64,000 nt of DNA from Bacteroidota bacterium (lineage in GTDB: Bacteria > Bacteroidota > Bacteroidia > Chitinophagales > Chitinophagaceae), in assembly GCA_016868775.1 (NCBI GenBank), contig VGFT01000003.1, positions 186,001 through 250,000 of the forward strand. The letters run 5' to 3'. The position numbers were made by a program, and so were the translations under genes. Positions 1 through 9,763 of this stretch are shown in pieces. Positions within the stretch are counted from its first letter, which is position 1. Every line of letters begins with the position of its first letter. The notes under the pieces were generated by a model. It worked only from the letters and a program-made list of their open reading frames with translations. It was not told where the DNA came from and ran no database searches.

Positions 1-2727
1 TGCCGCAGATAAATTCGCAGGAGTGGCAAAATCAAACCCGATGCTCGCGCCCGGAGCCAAGTTGTTCAAGGTCGTGTTTTCAGTAACGATCGATCCGCCA
101 TTGATCTGGTAGGTGAGGGTAGCCGGTCCTGTATACGCCACATCATCCAGATTTTTGATCCGAACGGAAATGACTTGGTTGGCGGGAAGGAATTGAGACG
201 TATTCAGTCTCCCTGAAGAAGCAGGACTGATCAATGCTTCCATTCGCAGATCGTTGTTGGAGATGGAACCCGCACAGGTACCGCTGTTGGGTTGATGAGA
301 GATCGAAGTAGATCGTCGGCCAGGCTTTCCATTCAGCCGAGGACGAACCCCCACCCAATAAACCGAGTCACGGGAAAGTCCGCTGAACACATAACGCGTG
401 GTACCTGCCGGCACGATCGCTATCGATTGCATCTCCGAACCGATCAGGCGCATGACCTCATAATCGGTTGCACCCGGCACCGCCGTCCAATCCATCGAAA
501 CATAGGTCTCGCACTGAACAGCCGATAACGAGGCAACAGATAATCCGATCAACAAAAAAGATTGGGATGCCTGCATCGCATTGTTGGCACGACTGATCAA
601 TCGCACCCGTACCTGATCGGACGTAATCGAAGGTGTGATCCAAAGAAACTGATCGGTCGTAGCCACTAGCCCGGTTACGATCGATGTCCAACTCGCACCA
701 TTATCGATCGAGTATTCCAAGTCGTATCCGCCCGAGGTGGCAGTAGCATCCCATTGAATGTTGATGGATTGACCCGGACGAAACGACTCTCCACCAACCG
801 GAAAGGTTAGCTTGGGAGTGGTTGGGATCAAGTCCCAGCTGATAAAATAAGTTTGCCTGGAAGTCGTAACGGATGTTCCCCGCACCCGAACGGTATAATT
901 TCCTGCAGGTGGATTGTATAAAGTAATCTGCTCAATATTGTTGATCCGATCTACACCGGTGCCGGCCACCTCGTTTACCCGTGCAGCGAGCGTATCCAAG
1001 ATCCGCGGAAGTAAAACCGTTCCGCTGGGCGTTACCAATTCCAAATCTAGGTTATTGACCAAAGTGCGATACGCCACCATCGGAGCCGCGGGATCATTCC
1101 AATTCAACATGACTTTCAAAACGGATTGTCCAACGGGTACTGAAACGGTCCGGGATATGACCCCGCCGGCTATCACCGAATCGGATGCATACCGAGTGTT
1201 CTCCAGAATACTAAGCGACCGATCCAGGTTCATCCATCCAAAACCGTAGGTATAATCCGGTCCCTCATTCCCTTTATCGGTTGCCCCGTTACAGAGTAAA
1301 TTTTTAACCAAGGCGTTTGCCGGATTTGATCCGCCATTTAGCTGACGAAAGCGCTGAATCAATAAGGCCGCGCCACCGGTAGCTGCCGGACAAGCCATGC
1401 TGGTCCCATTGTTCGTATAATACCCTCCAAATCCCGTTGATACCACCGCTGCACCCTGTGTCGTGATCTCCGGTTTTATCCGTCCATCGATCACCGGCCC
1501 CCGGCTGGAAAAACCCGCGATCTGTCCGTTGAACTGAGTAGCACCAACGGTGAGTACATTTTTGGCCGACTGATAACTGCCCAACACCGTCTTAAAACCT
1601 GTTGCATAGGGTACACAAGTAAGCGTTCCACTATTGCCGGCCGCAAAGACGTGTAATAATTGCGGAAGATCGAACGCTTGTTGATCCCATAGCCTTGAGT
1701 AAAGATCATAGAGGCCGTTATAATCGCATTGGTTGACAACTGCGCCGTACGAGTTGTTGGACAATACCATTCCCTCATCCCTAACATACTGCGGAGAAAA
1801 ATCAAAAATATAATTGAAGTATTGAGAAATGATTTTAGCGCGAGGGGCATATCCGGCCAGGGTATCGGATATGATTCCGCCACCGCCAACCGTACCCGAA
1901 ACGTGAACGCCGTGCTGTCCGGTACCAAAGCCATATCGACTGATCACGCGTTCATTGAAATCAATATGCGTAAGCGCATCGCCATTATCACCCACACCGA
2001 TCACCAACCCCTCACCCAAAAGGGCACGTCCCCCCACACCAAGCGGAGCATTCGCCAAATTGGCACGCGCACCCGTGCGACTTCGATAATTGATCTCCTG
2101 ATCCGGTGCGGGAATGGACTGTACATAGTCCACATACGAAAGCGATGCCAAAGCCATCAATCGGTCCGCGGAAACCGATACCTCCACAACTTGCTGTCGA
2201 TGAAAACGAGTATTTACGACCAAGAATCCGGAAGCAGATAATAAGGATTGGATTTGATCCAGGTTGAAATAAGATCCATACTGCAACCAAACATTCACCG
2301 TACCGGCCGATCGCACCGCCCAAGCGGGATATTCCTTAGCAAACAATTCGGGCGATAATTTTTCAGCTGCTCCCAACGTGAAAGCCGCCCGCACGCCTTG
2401 TGCCTTTAATTTTTCCCGACCCGGATCCGTGGCCAATCGGGCCCGGTACGATAAGCCACTCACAAATTCACCCAATACCACGCCTAAGGAACTCAGCTCC
2501 TTTAGTTGCGCAGAAACAGGCATCGAGTCGAACTGCAACAAGCAATTCACTCCTCCATACACTGTTGGCTGCGCTTGGAAAAATGCTGGCCAACCAACCG
2601 CATCGATATTTTTTTCCGGTGCGATTGTGGCATTTCTTAAATGTAAAATATATGAAGGGGTACGCTGGGCGGTCAACAGCAGCGGCCAACCCGTCAAAAT
2701 TAAAAATAGGACGACGATTCTATTCAT
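1..2727 (-). CDS. Secreted S8 (subtilisin-like) serine protease, 3' end beyond window
   Basis: The frame is open from an ATG at 2727 to the left edge (909 codons, no stop), so the C-terminus is missing. Residues 1-24 form a signal peptide ending near LLLTAQ. The subtilase triad is visible: Asp247 in GVGDNGD, His272 in HGVHVSG and Ser443 in GTSMACP, with the oxyanion Asn in AAGNSG. After about residue 620 come beta-sandwich modules: an Ig-like segment (PVGGESFRPGQ), an FN3-like one (WTAVPGATDYEV) and a CARDB-like one. Such multidomain subtilases in Bacteroidota often end in a T9SS sorting domain; that part would lie off-window, so export by the type IX system is inference. It starts 48 bp after the end of mfd on the same strand. 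Confidence 0.9.
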   Translation of the reverse strand, partial: MNRIVVLFLILTGWPLLLTAQRTPSYILHLRNATIAPEKNIDAVGWPAFFQAQPTVYGGVNCLLQFDSMPVSAQLKELSSLGVVLGEFVSGLSYRARLATDPGREKLKAQGVRAAFTLGAAEKLSPELFAKEYPAWAVRSAGTVNVWLQYGSYFNLDQIQSLLSASGFLVVNTRFHRQQVVEVSVSADRLMALASLSYVDYVQSIPAPDQEINYRSRTGARANLANAPLGVGGRALLGEGLVIGVGDNGDALTHIDFNERVISRYGFGTGQHGVHVSGTVGGGGIISDTLAGYAPRAKIISQYFNYIFDFSPQYVRDEGMVLSNNSYGAVVNQCDYNGLYDLYSRLWDQQAFDLPQLLHVFAAGNSGTLTCVPYATGFKTVLGSYQSAKNVLTVGATQFNGQIAGFSSRGPVIDGRIKPEITTQGAAVVSTGFGGYYTNNGTSMACPAATGGAALLIQRFRQLNGGSNPANALVKNLLCNGATDKGNEGPDYTYGFGWMNLDRSLSILENTRYASDSVIAGGVISRTVSVPVGQSVLKVMLNWNDPAAPMVAYRTLVNNLDLELVTPSGTVLLPRILDTLAARVNEVAGTGVDRINNIEQITLYNPPAGNYTVRVRGTSVTTSRQTYFISWDLIPTTPKLTFPVGGESFRPGQSINIQWDATATSGGYDLEYSIDNGASWTSIVTGLVATTDQFLWITPSITSDQVRVRLISRANNAMQASQSFLLIGLSVASLSAVQCETYVSMDWTAVPGATDYEVMRLIGSEMQSIAIVPAGTTRYVFSGLSRDSVYWVGVRPRLNGKPGRRSTSISHQPNSGTCAGSISNNDLRMEALISPASSGRLNTSQFLPANQVISVRIKNLDDVAYTGPATLTYQINGGSIVTENTTLNNLAPGASIGFDFATPANLSAA

Positions 2728-2775
2728 ATCAAAGACGCCCTAAAATTAAGGTAGTCAAGCTATATATTTTTATTT

Positions 2776-5700
2776 TTAATATGCGTTTGAGCGGTGTTCA
2801 CTGAAAACTTGCACATGCAGCCGACTCAAAAAATGATGGAGATCAGCCATGCCCCCGATGTTCTCCACCACCAATAAAAACAATCGACCCGTTTGCTTGA
2901 GCTGGGCACGGTTCGTTCCGATCTGGAGATAGGCCAGTATGTGTCGGAAGGTTTCCGATTCGAAATAAGGCGAATCGGGACGATTGATAAAAAAACAACG
3001 TAAGGTCTTATCCTTCAAACTCATTTTCTCAAATCCAAGTTCTACCGCCAGCTTGCGGCACCGAACGGTATCCAACAAGGCGATGACCGGTTCGGGCAAG
3101 GGACCAAACCGGTCCGACAACTCCTTTTCCATCACACTCAACTCCGTTTCATCGGTACATTCATCTAACCGCTGATAAAGCGACAAGCGCTCTGCGATAT
3201 TCTCCACGTAGGTATCCGGTAACAAGATCTCCAGATCTGTATCGATCGTACAATCCTGAACAAAATCATCTTGTTTGGTGATCTCCTCCCTAAACAACTC
3301 CTGAAATTTCGAACGCTTCAGCTCCCGTATGGCCTCCTCCAATATTTTTTGATACGTCTCAAACCCGATCTCCGCCATGAATCCACTTTGCTCACCGCCG
3401 AGCAGGTTGCCGGCACCCCGGATGTCGAGGTCGCGCATGGCGATCTGAAATCCGCTTCCCAAATCACTGTGCTGCTCCAAGGTCTGCAAACGCTTCCGGC
3501 TGTCGGCCGGCAAAGTGCTGATCGGCGGAGCCAACAAATAACAAAAAGCCTTGCGGTTGCTTCTTCCAACCCGCCCTCGTAACTGATGCAGGTCACTCAA
3601 CCCAAACTGATGCGCATTGTTCACCAGGATCGTATTCACATTCGGTATGTCTACTCCACTCTCCACAATATTGGTACACACCAGTACATCGTATTTTCGA
3701 TCGATGAAATCCAGGATTCGCTCCTCCAATACATGTCCCTCCATTTGTCCATGTGCAAAACCAATACTGAGGTCTGGGCAAAGCGCTTGGATCAGCTGAC
3801 TCATCTCGCCCAACCCGGCTATCCGGTTGTAAATAAAAAATACCTGCCCGCCTCTTTCCGTTTCATAATAGATCGCGTCCCGAATCGCATCTTCCTGAAA
3901 TACCTGCACTTCGGTCTGAATGGGTTGCCGATTGGGAGGCGGCGTATTGATGATACTCAGGTCGCGTGCCCCCATCAGTGAAAACTGCAAGGTGCGCGGG
4001 ATGGGGGTGGCGGTCAACGTCAAACAATCCACTGCCGTGCGAAGCGTTTTGATCTTTTCCTTATGTGCTACTCCAAATTTCTGCTCCTCATCCACCACCA
4101 GCAAACCCAGGTCTTTGAACACCACCTCCTTTCCCAGCAATCCGTGCGTCCCAATAATGATATCGATCTTTCCTTCCTTAACGCGCTGCAAAGTCTCTTT
4201 TTTCTCCTTGCTTGATTTGAACCGGTTGATGTAATCAACCGTAACTGGAAAATCCTTCAACCGCTCTTGAAAGGTTTTGTAATGTTGAAAGGCCAAAATG
4301 GTAGTGGGTACCAGGATGGCCGCTTGTTTTCCCTCAACACAGGTCTTGAATGCCGCACGGATGGCCACTTCTGTTTTTCCAAATCCCACGTCGCCGCAGA
4401 TCAATCGGTCCATCGGCGAAGCCGACTCCATATCCTTTTTCACATCCGCTGTAGCCTTGCTTTGGTCCGGCGTATCCTCGTACATAAAGGAAGACTCCAA
4501 CTCGGTTTGCAGGTAATTGTCCGGCGCATGCATAAATCCATTCATCGCCTTTCGCTTGGCATAAAGCGTGATCAGGTCGAAGGCAATCTCTTTTACCTTG
4601 GTCTTGGTTTTTTCTTTCAGTCGACTCCATGCATCCGAACCCAATTTATTGATCTTAGGCATCGTGCCTTCCTTGCCGGTGAACTTGGCGATCTTATGCA
4701 GGCTATTAATGTTGACGTATAAAATATCGGAGTCCTTATAGATCAACCGAACGGCCTCTTGCAGGCGACCATTCACGTCGATCTTTTGCAATCCACTGAA
4801 CACCCCCACTCCGTGATCGATGTGGGTAACGTAATCACCCGGCTGTAGATCGCGCAGCGTGCGGATTGTCAGTGCCTTATTTTTATTATAGGCTTGTTTG
4901 ACCTTGTATTTGTGGTAGCGCTGAAAGATCTGATGATCGGTATAACATAGGATCTTAAGATCGGAATCGATGAATCCCTGATGGATCGATGCGATCAGCG
5001 GCTCAAAAACCAATTCGGCCTGCAAGTCATCGAAGATCTGCTGTAGCCGCTCGAGCTGACGGGGATTTTCCGAAGCAATATAAACTGAATATCCCTGTGC
5101 GGCGTGGGCCTTCAGGTCTTGCAACAACAATTCGAATTGCCAGTTGAACGAGGGCTGTGATCGGGTAGTGAACGTGATTTCCCGATCTCCAACCGGAGAA
5201 GCGTGGCCAAATCCCAACCGATGAAAGCGTGCAAGTCCCGCCGACAAATCTTCCTGCGTTAGCAGGTCCTTTGTGCTGGGAAGGCGAACCATTCCTTTTT
5301 CTTCCTCCACATCGGATTGAGCCGGTTGTGCGCGTTCGAGATATGCTTCCAGATCGAGCAACCATTCCTTGGCTTGTTCGGTGGAAGTATGCTCATCTTC
5401 CATCCAAAAGAGCGTATTGGCGGGAAGAAAGTCAAACAACGAAATTTGCGGGGCATCGGAGCTGAGCGCCTCCACATGCGGAATGATGCTGACCTGCAGG
5501 ATCTTTCGCTCGCTGAGTTGCGTCTCCGGATCCACGATCCGAATGGAATCGACCTCGGAGCCAAACAACTCGATCCGATAAGGCTTGTCGTTCCCGAATG
5601 AATAGATATCGAGTATGCCCCCGCGGATGGCAAACTGCCCGGGTTCGTAAACAAAATCCGTTCGGGTGAATTGATGCTTGTCCAACTGTATCAACAAACC

Positions 5701-6174
5701 AGGCACATCAAAGGTATCGCCTGTTTTAATGGAGATGACATGATCGGCATATTTCGAGGGAGATTCCACTTTCTCCAGCAACGCCTGAGAATAGGTGATG
5801 AGTATCTTACGATTCCCAGCTTTGCTAAATCGCATCAGCGCTTCGGTACGCAACATGACGTGCGAGGAACTGAGGCGAACGAAATCGCGGGGCGATTTAT
5901 ATGACGCGGGGAAATAAAATAAATCCAGCGCCCCGGTCAGGCTCTCCAGCGCATTATGAAAATAGGCGGCCGATTCGGGGGAATCCAGTACCACTACATG
6001 ATTAAAAGGAGAATAATCGGCTTGTTGATAAAGTGCAGCCAGCAAAAAAACTGGTGAACTGCCTTGGAGTCCGCTCAGTCGGATCTGTTCGGGTTGTGGC
6101 AATAAAATCCCTGCCCCCAATTCGTTTAACCGGGGGTGCGCCGCGTATCGATTCACCAGTTCAGCCAGCGCCAT
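2776..6174 (-). CDS. mfd: Transcription-repair coupling factor Mfd
   Basis: 1132 residues, the normal Mfd length. It displaces RNA polymerase stalled at lesions and recruits UvrA. The UvrB-like N-terminal module spans about 1-350. The RNA polymerase-interacting domain carries GDYVTHIDHGVGVF near 446-459. The SF2 translocase has Walker A GDVGFGKTE (594-602), the DEEQ box (695-698) and the motif VI region GRVGRSNRKAF. The C-terminal TRCF domain (about 990-1100) is present. The ATG at 6174 is supported by a TAnnTTTG promoter box 8 bp upstream. It is divergent from the oxidoreductase at 6262. UvrC, acting in the same repair pathway, is also in this window. Confidence 0.97.
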   Translation of the reverse strand: MALAELVNRYAAHPRLNELGAGILLPQPEQIRLSGLQGSSPVFLLAALYQQADYSPFNHVVVLDSPESAAYFHNALESLTGALDLFYFPASYKSPRDFVRLSSSHVMLRTEALMRFSKAGNRKILITYSQALLEKVESPSKYADHVISIKTGDTFDVPGLLIQLDKHQFTRTDFVYEPGQFAIRGGILDIYSFGNDKPYRIELFGSEVDSIRIVDPETQLSERKILQVSIIPHVEALSSDAPQISLFDFLPANTLFWMEDEHTSTEQAKEWLLDLEAYLERAQPAQSDVEEEKGMVRLPSTKDLLTQEDLSAGLARFHRLGFGHASPVGDREITFTTRSQPSFNWQFELLLQDLKAHAAQGYSVYIASENPRQLERLQQIFDDLQAELVFEPLIASIHQGFIDSDLKILCYTDHQIFQRYHKYKVKQAYNKNKALTIRTLRDLQPGDYVTHIDHGVGVFSGLQKIDVNGRLQEAVRLIYKDSDILYVNINSLHKIAKFTGKEGTMPKINKLGSDAWSRLKEKTKTKVKEIAFDLITLYAKRKAMNGFMHAPDNYLQTELESSFMYEDTPDQSKATADVKKDMESASPMDRLICGDVGFGKTEVAIRAAFKTCVEGKQAAILVPTTILAFQHYKTFQERLKDFPVTVDYINRFKSSKEKKETLQRVKEGKIDIIIGTHGLLGKEVVFKDLGLLVVDEEQKFGVAHKEKIKTLRTAVDCLTLTATPIPRTLQFSLMGARDLSIINTPPPNRQPIQTEVQVFQEDAIRDAIYYETERGGQVFFIYNRIAGLGEMSQLIQALCPDLSIGFAHGQMEGHVLEERILDFIDRKYDVLVCTNIVESGVDIPNVNTILVNNAHQFGLSDLHQLRGRVGRSNRKAFCYLLAPPISTLPADSRKRLQTLEQHSDLGSGFQIAMRDLDIRGAGNLLGGEQSGFMAEIGFETYQKILEEAIRELKRSKFQELFREEITKQDDFVQDCTIDTDLEILLPDTYVENIAERLSLYQRLDECTDETELSVMEKELSDRFGPLPEPVIALLDTVRCRKLAVELGFEKMSLKDKTLRCFFINRPDSPYFESETFRHILAYLQIGTNRAQLKQTGRLFLLVVENIGGMADLHHFLSRLHVQVFSEHRSNAY

Positions 6175-6182
6175 GAGCGCCG

Positions 6183-6190
6183 CAAAGATA
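6183..6190 (-). promoter_or_regulatory. Bacteroidota -7 promoter box for mfd
   Basis: TATCTTTG on the minus strand matches TAnnTTTG, the -7 element of the primary sigma factor of Bacteroidota. It ends 8 bp before the mfd ATG, leaving room for almost no 5' leader. No clear -33 TTTG is seen at 19-21 bp. Confidence 0.6.
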
Positions 6191-6261
6191 CGGACCCGCC
6201 ACCGCGAACCGGCCTTCTCCCGTTATTTTGTTTCGTCGTATCTTTCTGCAAAGCAAGTCCC

Positions 6262-7035
6262 ATGCCTCCACAACCCTGGCGGACCGGTACGGTCATTCGA
6301 ATAGAAAACGAAACAGCCAATACCCGTCGATTCTGGATCCGGGTAGATGAGTTAGACGCATTCGATTTTGAACCCGGTCAGTTCGTCACCCTCGATCTCC
6401 CCATTCACGAAAAACCCAACAAACGCTGGCGCAGCTACTCGATTGCCAGTTGGCCCGATGGCACAAACGTATTTGAGTTGGTAATCGTACTGTTGGATGG
6501 AGGTGCCGGCACCACTTGGTTGTTTCAAAACGTAGAAGTAGGCTCTACGCTTACCCTTCGCGGTCCGCAAGGAGTGTTTACCTTACCCGACCCTATCGAC
6601 CGGGACCTGTTTCTTATTTGCACCGGTACGGGCATCGCTCCTTTCCGGTCTATGTCGCACCACCTGATAAACCATCAAATCCCCTATCAAAACATCTATC
6701 TGATCTTCGGTTGCCGAAAATTTGAAGATTCATTGTACGCCGCCGAATTAAAAGAACTCGCGCGCCGGGTACCCAGCTTTCATTATATCACTACCTATTC
6801 GCGGGAAGACCTTGCACAGGAAGATGCCCAAACAAAAAAAGGATATGTACATCAAGCCTATGAGGATCTTTGCAAACAAGGCATGATGCCTTCTCCAGAG
6901 GATCCGAATCAGCAGGTCGTTAAACCCGCCTATTTTTATTTATGCGGATGGCGAAACATGATCGACGAGGCCAAACAACGCATCGTTCAGCTGGGATATG
7001 ATAAAAAATCGATACACCTGGAATTGTATGGGTGA
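6262..7035 (+). CDS. FAD/NAD(P)-binding oxidoreductase, ferredoxin-NADP reductase-like
   Basis: 257 residues from the ATG at 6262; an upstream in-frame ATG at 6136 would overlap mfd and precede the conserved domain, so I reject it. The FAD-binding barrel carries RSYS (57-60), the RxYS/T flavin motif. The nucleotide-binding domain has CTGTGIAPFRS (120-130), and the C-terminus has the FYLCGW element typical of this fold. It should transfer electrons between NAD(P)H and a ferredoxin or flavodoxin partner in the cytoplasm. No iron-sulfur motif is present, so it is a free-standing reductase. Partner and physiological role cannot be read from the context; it is convergent with glyS, with adjacent stop codons. 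Confidence 0.85.
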   Translation: MPPQPWRTGTVIRIENETANTRRFWIRVDELDAFDFEPGQFVTLDLPIHEKPNKRWRSYSIASWPDGTNVFELVIVLLDGGAGTTWLFQNVEVGSTLTLRGPQGVFTLPDPIDRDLFLICTGTGIAPFRSMSHHLINHQIPYQNIYLIFGCRKFEDSLYAAELKELARRVPSFHYITTYSREDLAQEDAQTKKGYVHQAYEDLCKQGMMPSPEDPNQQVVKPAYFYLCGWRNMIDEAKQRIVQLGYDKKSIHLELYG

Positions 7036-8499
7036 TCAGATCGACAGCGATCGCTGCACCATCGATTTCAATTCAGCGATTGGAATTCGCTCTTGCTCCA
7101 TGGAATCGCGGTGCCGAATCGTAACGGTATTATCTTCTTTGGTCTGATAATCTACGGTTACGCAAAAAGGTGTTCCCAATGCGTCCATTCGACGATACCG
7201 TTTACCGATCGAATCCTTCTCCTCGTAAAAACAACGGAAATGGGGACGGCATTCGGCCAGGATCGATTCCGCGATCTCCGGCAAACCATCTTTTTTATTC
7301 AGCGGCAATACCGCCATTTTGATCGGTGCCAATACCGGTGGTAATTTCAACACTACGCGGCTGTCTTGTTTATCGGCCGTGCTCAGGTCCTGCTCTTCGT
7401 AAGCGTGACTGATTACCACCAAGAACATTCGATCCAACCCGATGGAGGTCTCGATCACATAAGGAATATAATTGCCGTAAGGCTTTCCGGTAGCCGGATC
7501 TAGATCGTTATCAAAATATTGTTGCTTTTTCATGCTGAACTCCTGATGTTGCTTGAGGTCGAAATCGGTGCGGCTGTGAATGCCTTCCAGTTCCTTGAAT
7601 CCCATTGGAAAAGCAAACTCGATGTCGCAGGCGGCATCGGCATAATGAGCCAGTTTGACGTGATCGTGAAAGCGATATTTCTCAGCGGGAATCCCCAGCG
7701 CCAAGTGCCATTTCATTCGTTCGGCTTTCCAAAACGCGTACCACTCTTTTTGGGATCCGGGTCGAACGAAGAATTGCATCTCCATTTGTTCGAATTCACG
7801 CATCCGAAAAATAAATTGCCGGGCGACGATTTCATTTCGGAACGCCTTTCCAATCTGGGCGATCCCGAAGGGAACCTTCATGCGTCCGGTCTTCTGCACA
7901 TTCAGAAAATTCACGAAGATCCCTTGTGCCGTTTCCGGCCGGAGGTATACGCGGTTGTCCTCCCCATCGGTAGAGCCAAATTCAGTGGCAAACATCAGAT
8001 TGAACTGACGGATGTCGGTCCAGTTACAAGTACCACTGATCGAGCAGGAGATTTTATTGGATTCGATGAGCAATTTCAATCCGTCGAAATCATCTTTAGC
8101 CAACAAGGCATCCATTTGTTCAAGCAGTTGCTTGGCTTCTTTTTCCTTTCCTTCTTCATTCCATTTTTCGACTTGGGCTTCGATGAGGTGATCGACGCGA
8201 TAGCGCTTGTTGCTATCCTTATTGTCGATCATCGGGTCGTTGAAATTATCGACGTGCCCACTGGCCTTCCAGGTAGTAGGATGCATGAAGATGGCCGCGT
8301 CCAATCCCACGATATTATCCTGCAGCTGCGTCATGCTGCGCCACCAATGGTCCTTGATGTTCTTTTTCAGATCGCTGCCCATCTGTCCGTAATCGTATAC
8401 GGCTTGTAGGCCATCATAGATCTCGCTGCTGGGAAAAATGAATCCATATTCCTTGCAATGAGAGATGATAGCGGGCAGTTGGTTGGTCTCGTTGGCCAT
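7036..8499 (-). CDS. glyS: Glycyl-tRNA synthetase (homodimeric class II type)
   Basis: 487 residues. It charges tRNA-Gly with glycine in the cytoplasm. It is the single-chain alpha2 form, as in Bacteroidota and Gram-positives, not the alpha2beta2 GlyQS enzyme. Class II features are visible: the FRNEI/FIFRMREFEQMEMQFF segment (motif 2), a large insertion between motifs, motif 3 with ETSIGLDRMF, and a C-terminal anticodon-binding domain starting near LAPIKMAVLPL. The ATG at 8499 is supported by a promoter box 5 bp upstream. Confidence 0.96.
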   Translation of the reverse strand: MANETNQLPAIISHCKEYGFIFPSSEIYDGLQAVYDYGQMGSDLKKNIKDHWWRSMTQLQDNIVGLDAAIFMHPTTWKASGHVDNFNDPMIDNKDSNKRYRVDHLIEAQVEKWNEEGKEKEAKQLLEQMDALLAKDDFDGLKLLIESNKISCSISGTCNWTDIRQFNLMFATEFGSTDGEDNRVYLRPETAQGIFVNFLNVQKTGRMKVPFGIAQIGKAFRNEIVARQFIFRMREFEQMEMQFFVRPGSQKEWYAFWKAERMKWHLALGIPAEKYRFHDHVKLAHYADAACDIEFAFPMGFKELEGIHSRTDFDLKQHQEFSMKKQQYFDNDLDPATGKPYGNYIPYVIETSIGLDRMFLVVISHAYEEQDLSTADKQDSRVVLKLPPVLAPIKMAVLPLNKKDGLPEIAESILAECRPHFRCFYEEKDSIGKRYRRMDALGTPFCVTVDYQTKEDNTVTIRHRDSMEQERIPIAELKSMVQRSLSI

Positions 8500-8504
8500 G
8501 GGCG

Positions 8505-8512
8505 CAAAGATA
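8505..8512 (-). promoter_or_regulatory. Bacteroidota -7 promoter box for glyS
   Basis: TATCTTTG on the minus strand, a perfect TAnnTTTG box, is separated by only 5 bp from the glyS ATG. Transcription would begin at or within a few bases of the start codon. Confidence 0.6.
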
Positions 8513-8519
8513 AGTCGAT

Positions 8520-8846
8520 TCAGGGCAGCTTGGGATTGTTGCGGTGTCGATCGCTGTCCCGCTGCGTTTTCTTATGCAGATTTTTTTCAAAGGCCTCTGT
8601 CAGATCAACACCGGTTTGATTGGCCATGCACAGAAGCACCCACAGTACATCGGCCATTTCATCGGGAAGGGACTCGGGCGATTCACCTGTTTTGAAACTT
8701 TGATCGCCGTACTGACGAGCCATGATCCGGGCCAGTTCGCCAACTTCCTCCGTGAGAATAGCCATGTTGGTTAGTTCACTGAAATAACGGACGCCCACGG
8801 TTTGGATCCAGTGGTCGACCTGCTGCTGTGCTTGTTTGATCGTCAT
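8520..8846 (-). CDS. MazG-like nucleotide pyrophosphohydrolase
   Basis: 108 residues, a single all-alpha MazG/NTP-PPase domain. The metal-binding pattern EExxE...ExxD is visible as LTEEVGELAR (about 31-40) and PDEMADVLWVL (about 61-71). Such small enzymes hydrolyse non-canonical (d)NTPs to the monophosphate plus pyrophosphate as house-cleaning. It starts 3 bp after the dtd stop, so the two are co-transcribed: one clears mischarged tRNAs, the other damaged nucleotides. The exact substrate is unknown. The last 15 residues are basic and polar and outside the domain. Confidence 0.85.
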   Translation of the reverse strand: MTIKQAQQQVDHWIQTVGVRYFSELTNMAILTEEVGELARIMARQYGDQSFKTGESPESLPDEMADVLWVLLCMANQTGVDLTEAFEKNLHKKTQRDSDRHRNNPKLP

Positions 8847-8849
8847 GTT

Positions 8850-9302
8850 TTATTCTTTGTTTTGGGTATCGATCCAGATGGTCACTGGACCGTCATTGAC
8901 CAACTCAACCTCCATGTGCGCGCCAAAGACGCCGGTGGCGATGGGCTTGCCCAGGTCGGCCGTCAGTTGTCGGATCATTTTTTCGTACATCGGCTGAGCA
9001 AACTCGGGGCGGGCCGCCCGAATAAAAGAAGGTCGGTTGCCTTTTTTCGTGGCAGCGTGTAGCGTGAACTGGCTCACCAGCAGCAGATCGCCGCCCACTT
9101 CGGTCAGTCCAAGATTCATCAGTCCCTGATCGTCGTCAAACAACCGAAGTCCTACGATCTTGCGACTGAGCCAGCCGAGATCCTCTTCGGTATCAGACTC
9201 CTCGATTCCCAGAAAAACGAGAAACCCTTTTTGGATGGAGCCGTTAAGGATTCCGTTGGCCTGGACAGAGGCCTGGGTGACACGTTGGATCAAGGCGCGC
9301 AT
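8850..9302 (-). CDS. dtd: D-aminoacyl-tRNA deacylase
   Basis: 150 residues, the usual DTD length. It removes D-amino acids (and glycine from tRNA-Ala) from mischarged tRNAs. Both hallmark motifs are present: SQFTLHA (77-83) and NDGPVTIWI (136-144), the latter carrying the cross-subunit Gly-cisPro pair that excludes L-amino acids. It is the first gene of a two-gene unit with the MazG-like enzyme and is divergent from arfB. Confidence 0.95.
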   Translation of the reverse strand: MRALIQRVTQASVQANGILNGSIQKGFLVFLGIEESDTEEDLGWLSRKIVGLRLFDDDQGLMNLGLTEVGGDLLLVSQFTLHAATKKGNRPSFIRAARPEFAQPMYEKMIRQLTADLGKPIATGVFGAHMEVELVNDGPVTIWIDTQNKE

Positions 9303-9310
9303 GAAGGATG

Positions 9311-9318
9311 TAACTTTG
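9311..9318 (+). promoter_or_regulatory. Bacteroidota -7 promoter box for arfB and the peroxidase gene
   Basis: TAACTTTG matches TAnnTTTG, 34 bp before the preferred arfB ATG at 9353. It lies in the short divergent spacer next to dtd. Confidence 0.5.
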
Positions 9319-9352
9319 AGGGATAAAGGTACCGATCGTGCCGAACCCTGCC

Positions 9353-9763
9353 ATGCAAACCGTCCTTCTTCTTCCGCACATTCGTTTTCAGACCACCCGC
9401 AGCGGTGGGAAAGGGGGACAAAACGTCAACAAGGTTGAAACAGCGGTAATTGCTTCATTGAATATAATGGCAGTTGTACTGTTTACAGAGGAACAGCGGC
9501 AGTTGCTGTTGCAAAAACTTGCCAGCCGGATCAATTCCGAAAATGAATTGCAGGTAAAATCCCAAGTGCATCGATCGCAGCAGGCCAACAAAGAAGAAGC
9601 GATCGAAGTGCTCTGTCGACTTGTGCAGCGGGCCCTGGAAAAAAAACGGCCGCGCATCGCTACGCAAGCCAGTCTGGCATCTCGGGCAAAAAGATATCAG
9701 TCAAAGAAGATACAATCGGAACGCAAATTCAACCGAAGAAAATTCAGACCCGATTCCGAATGA
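9353..9763 (+). CDS. arfB: Peptidyl-tRNA hydrolase/ribosome rescue factor ArfB-like
   Basis: 136 residues from ATG 9353; a GTG five codons upstream (9338) is possible. The catalytic GGQ lies at residues 21-23 in SGGKGGQNVNKVET, the class I release-factor loop that hydrolyses peptidyl-tRNA in the ribosomal A site. The C-terminal tail is strongly basic (KKRPRIATQ...RAKRYQSKKIQSERKFNRRK), as in ArfB/YaeJ, where it enters the empty mRNA channel. There is no codon-recognition domain, so it rescues non-stop ribosomes rather than terminating at stop codons. Its stop overlaps the next start by 4 bp (ATGA). Confidence 0.9.
   Translation: MQTVLLLPHIRFQTTRSGGKGGQNVNKVETAVIASLNIMAVVLFTEEQRQLLLQKLASRINSENELQVKSQVHRSQQANKEEAIEVLCRLVQRALEKKRPRIATQASLASRAKRYQSKKIQSERKFNRRKFRPDSE

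Noticed and set aside
6136-6261. Longer N-terminus for the ferredoxin reductase-like gene
   Set aside because: It would overlap mfd antisense and lie before the conserved flavin domain; no family member has such an extension that I know of.
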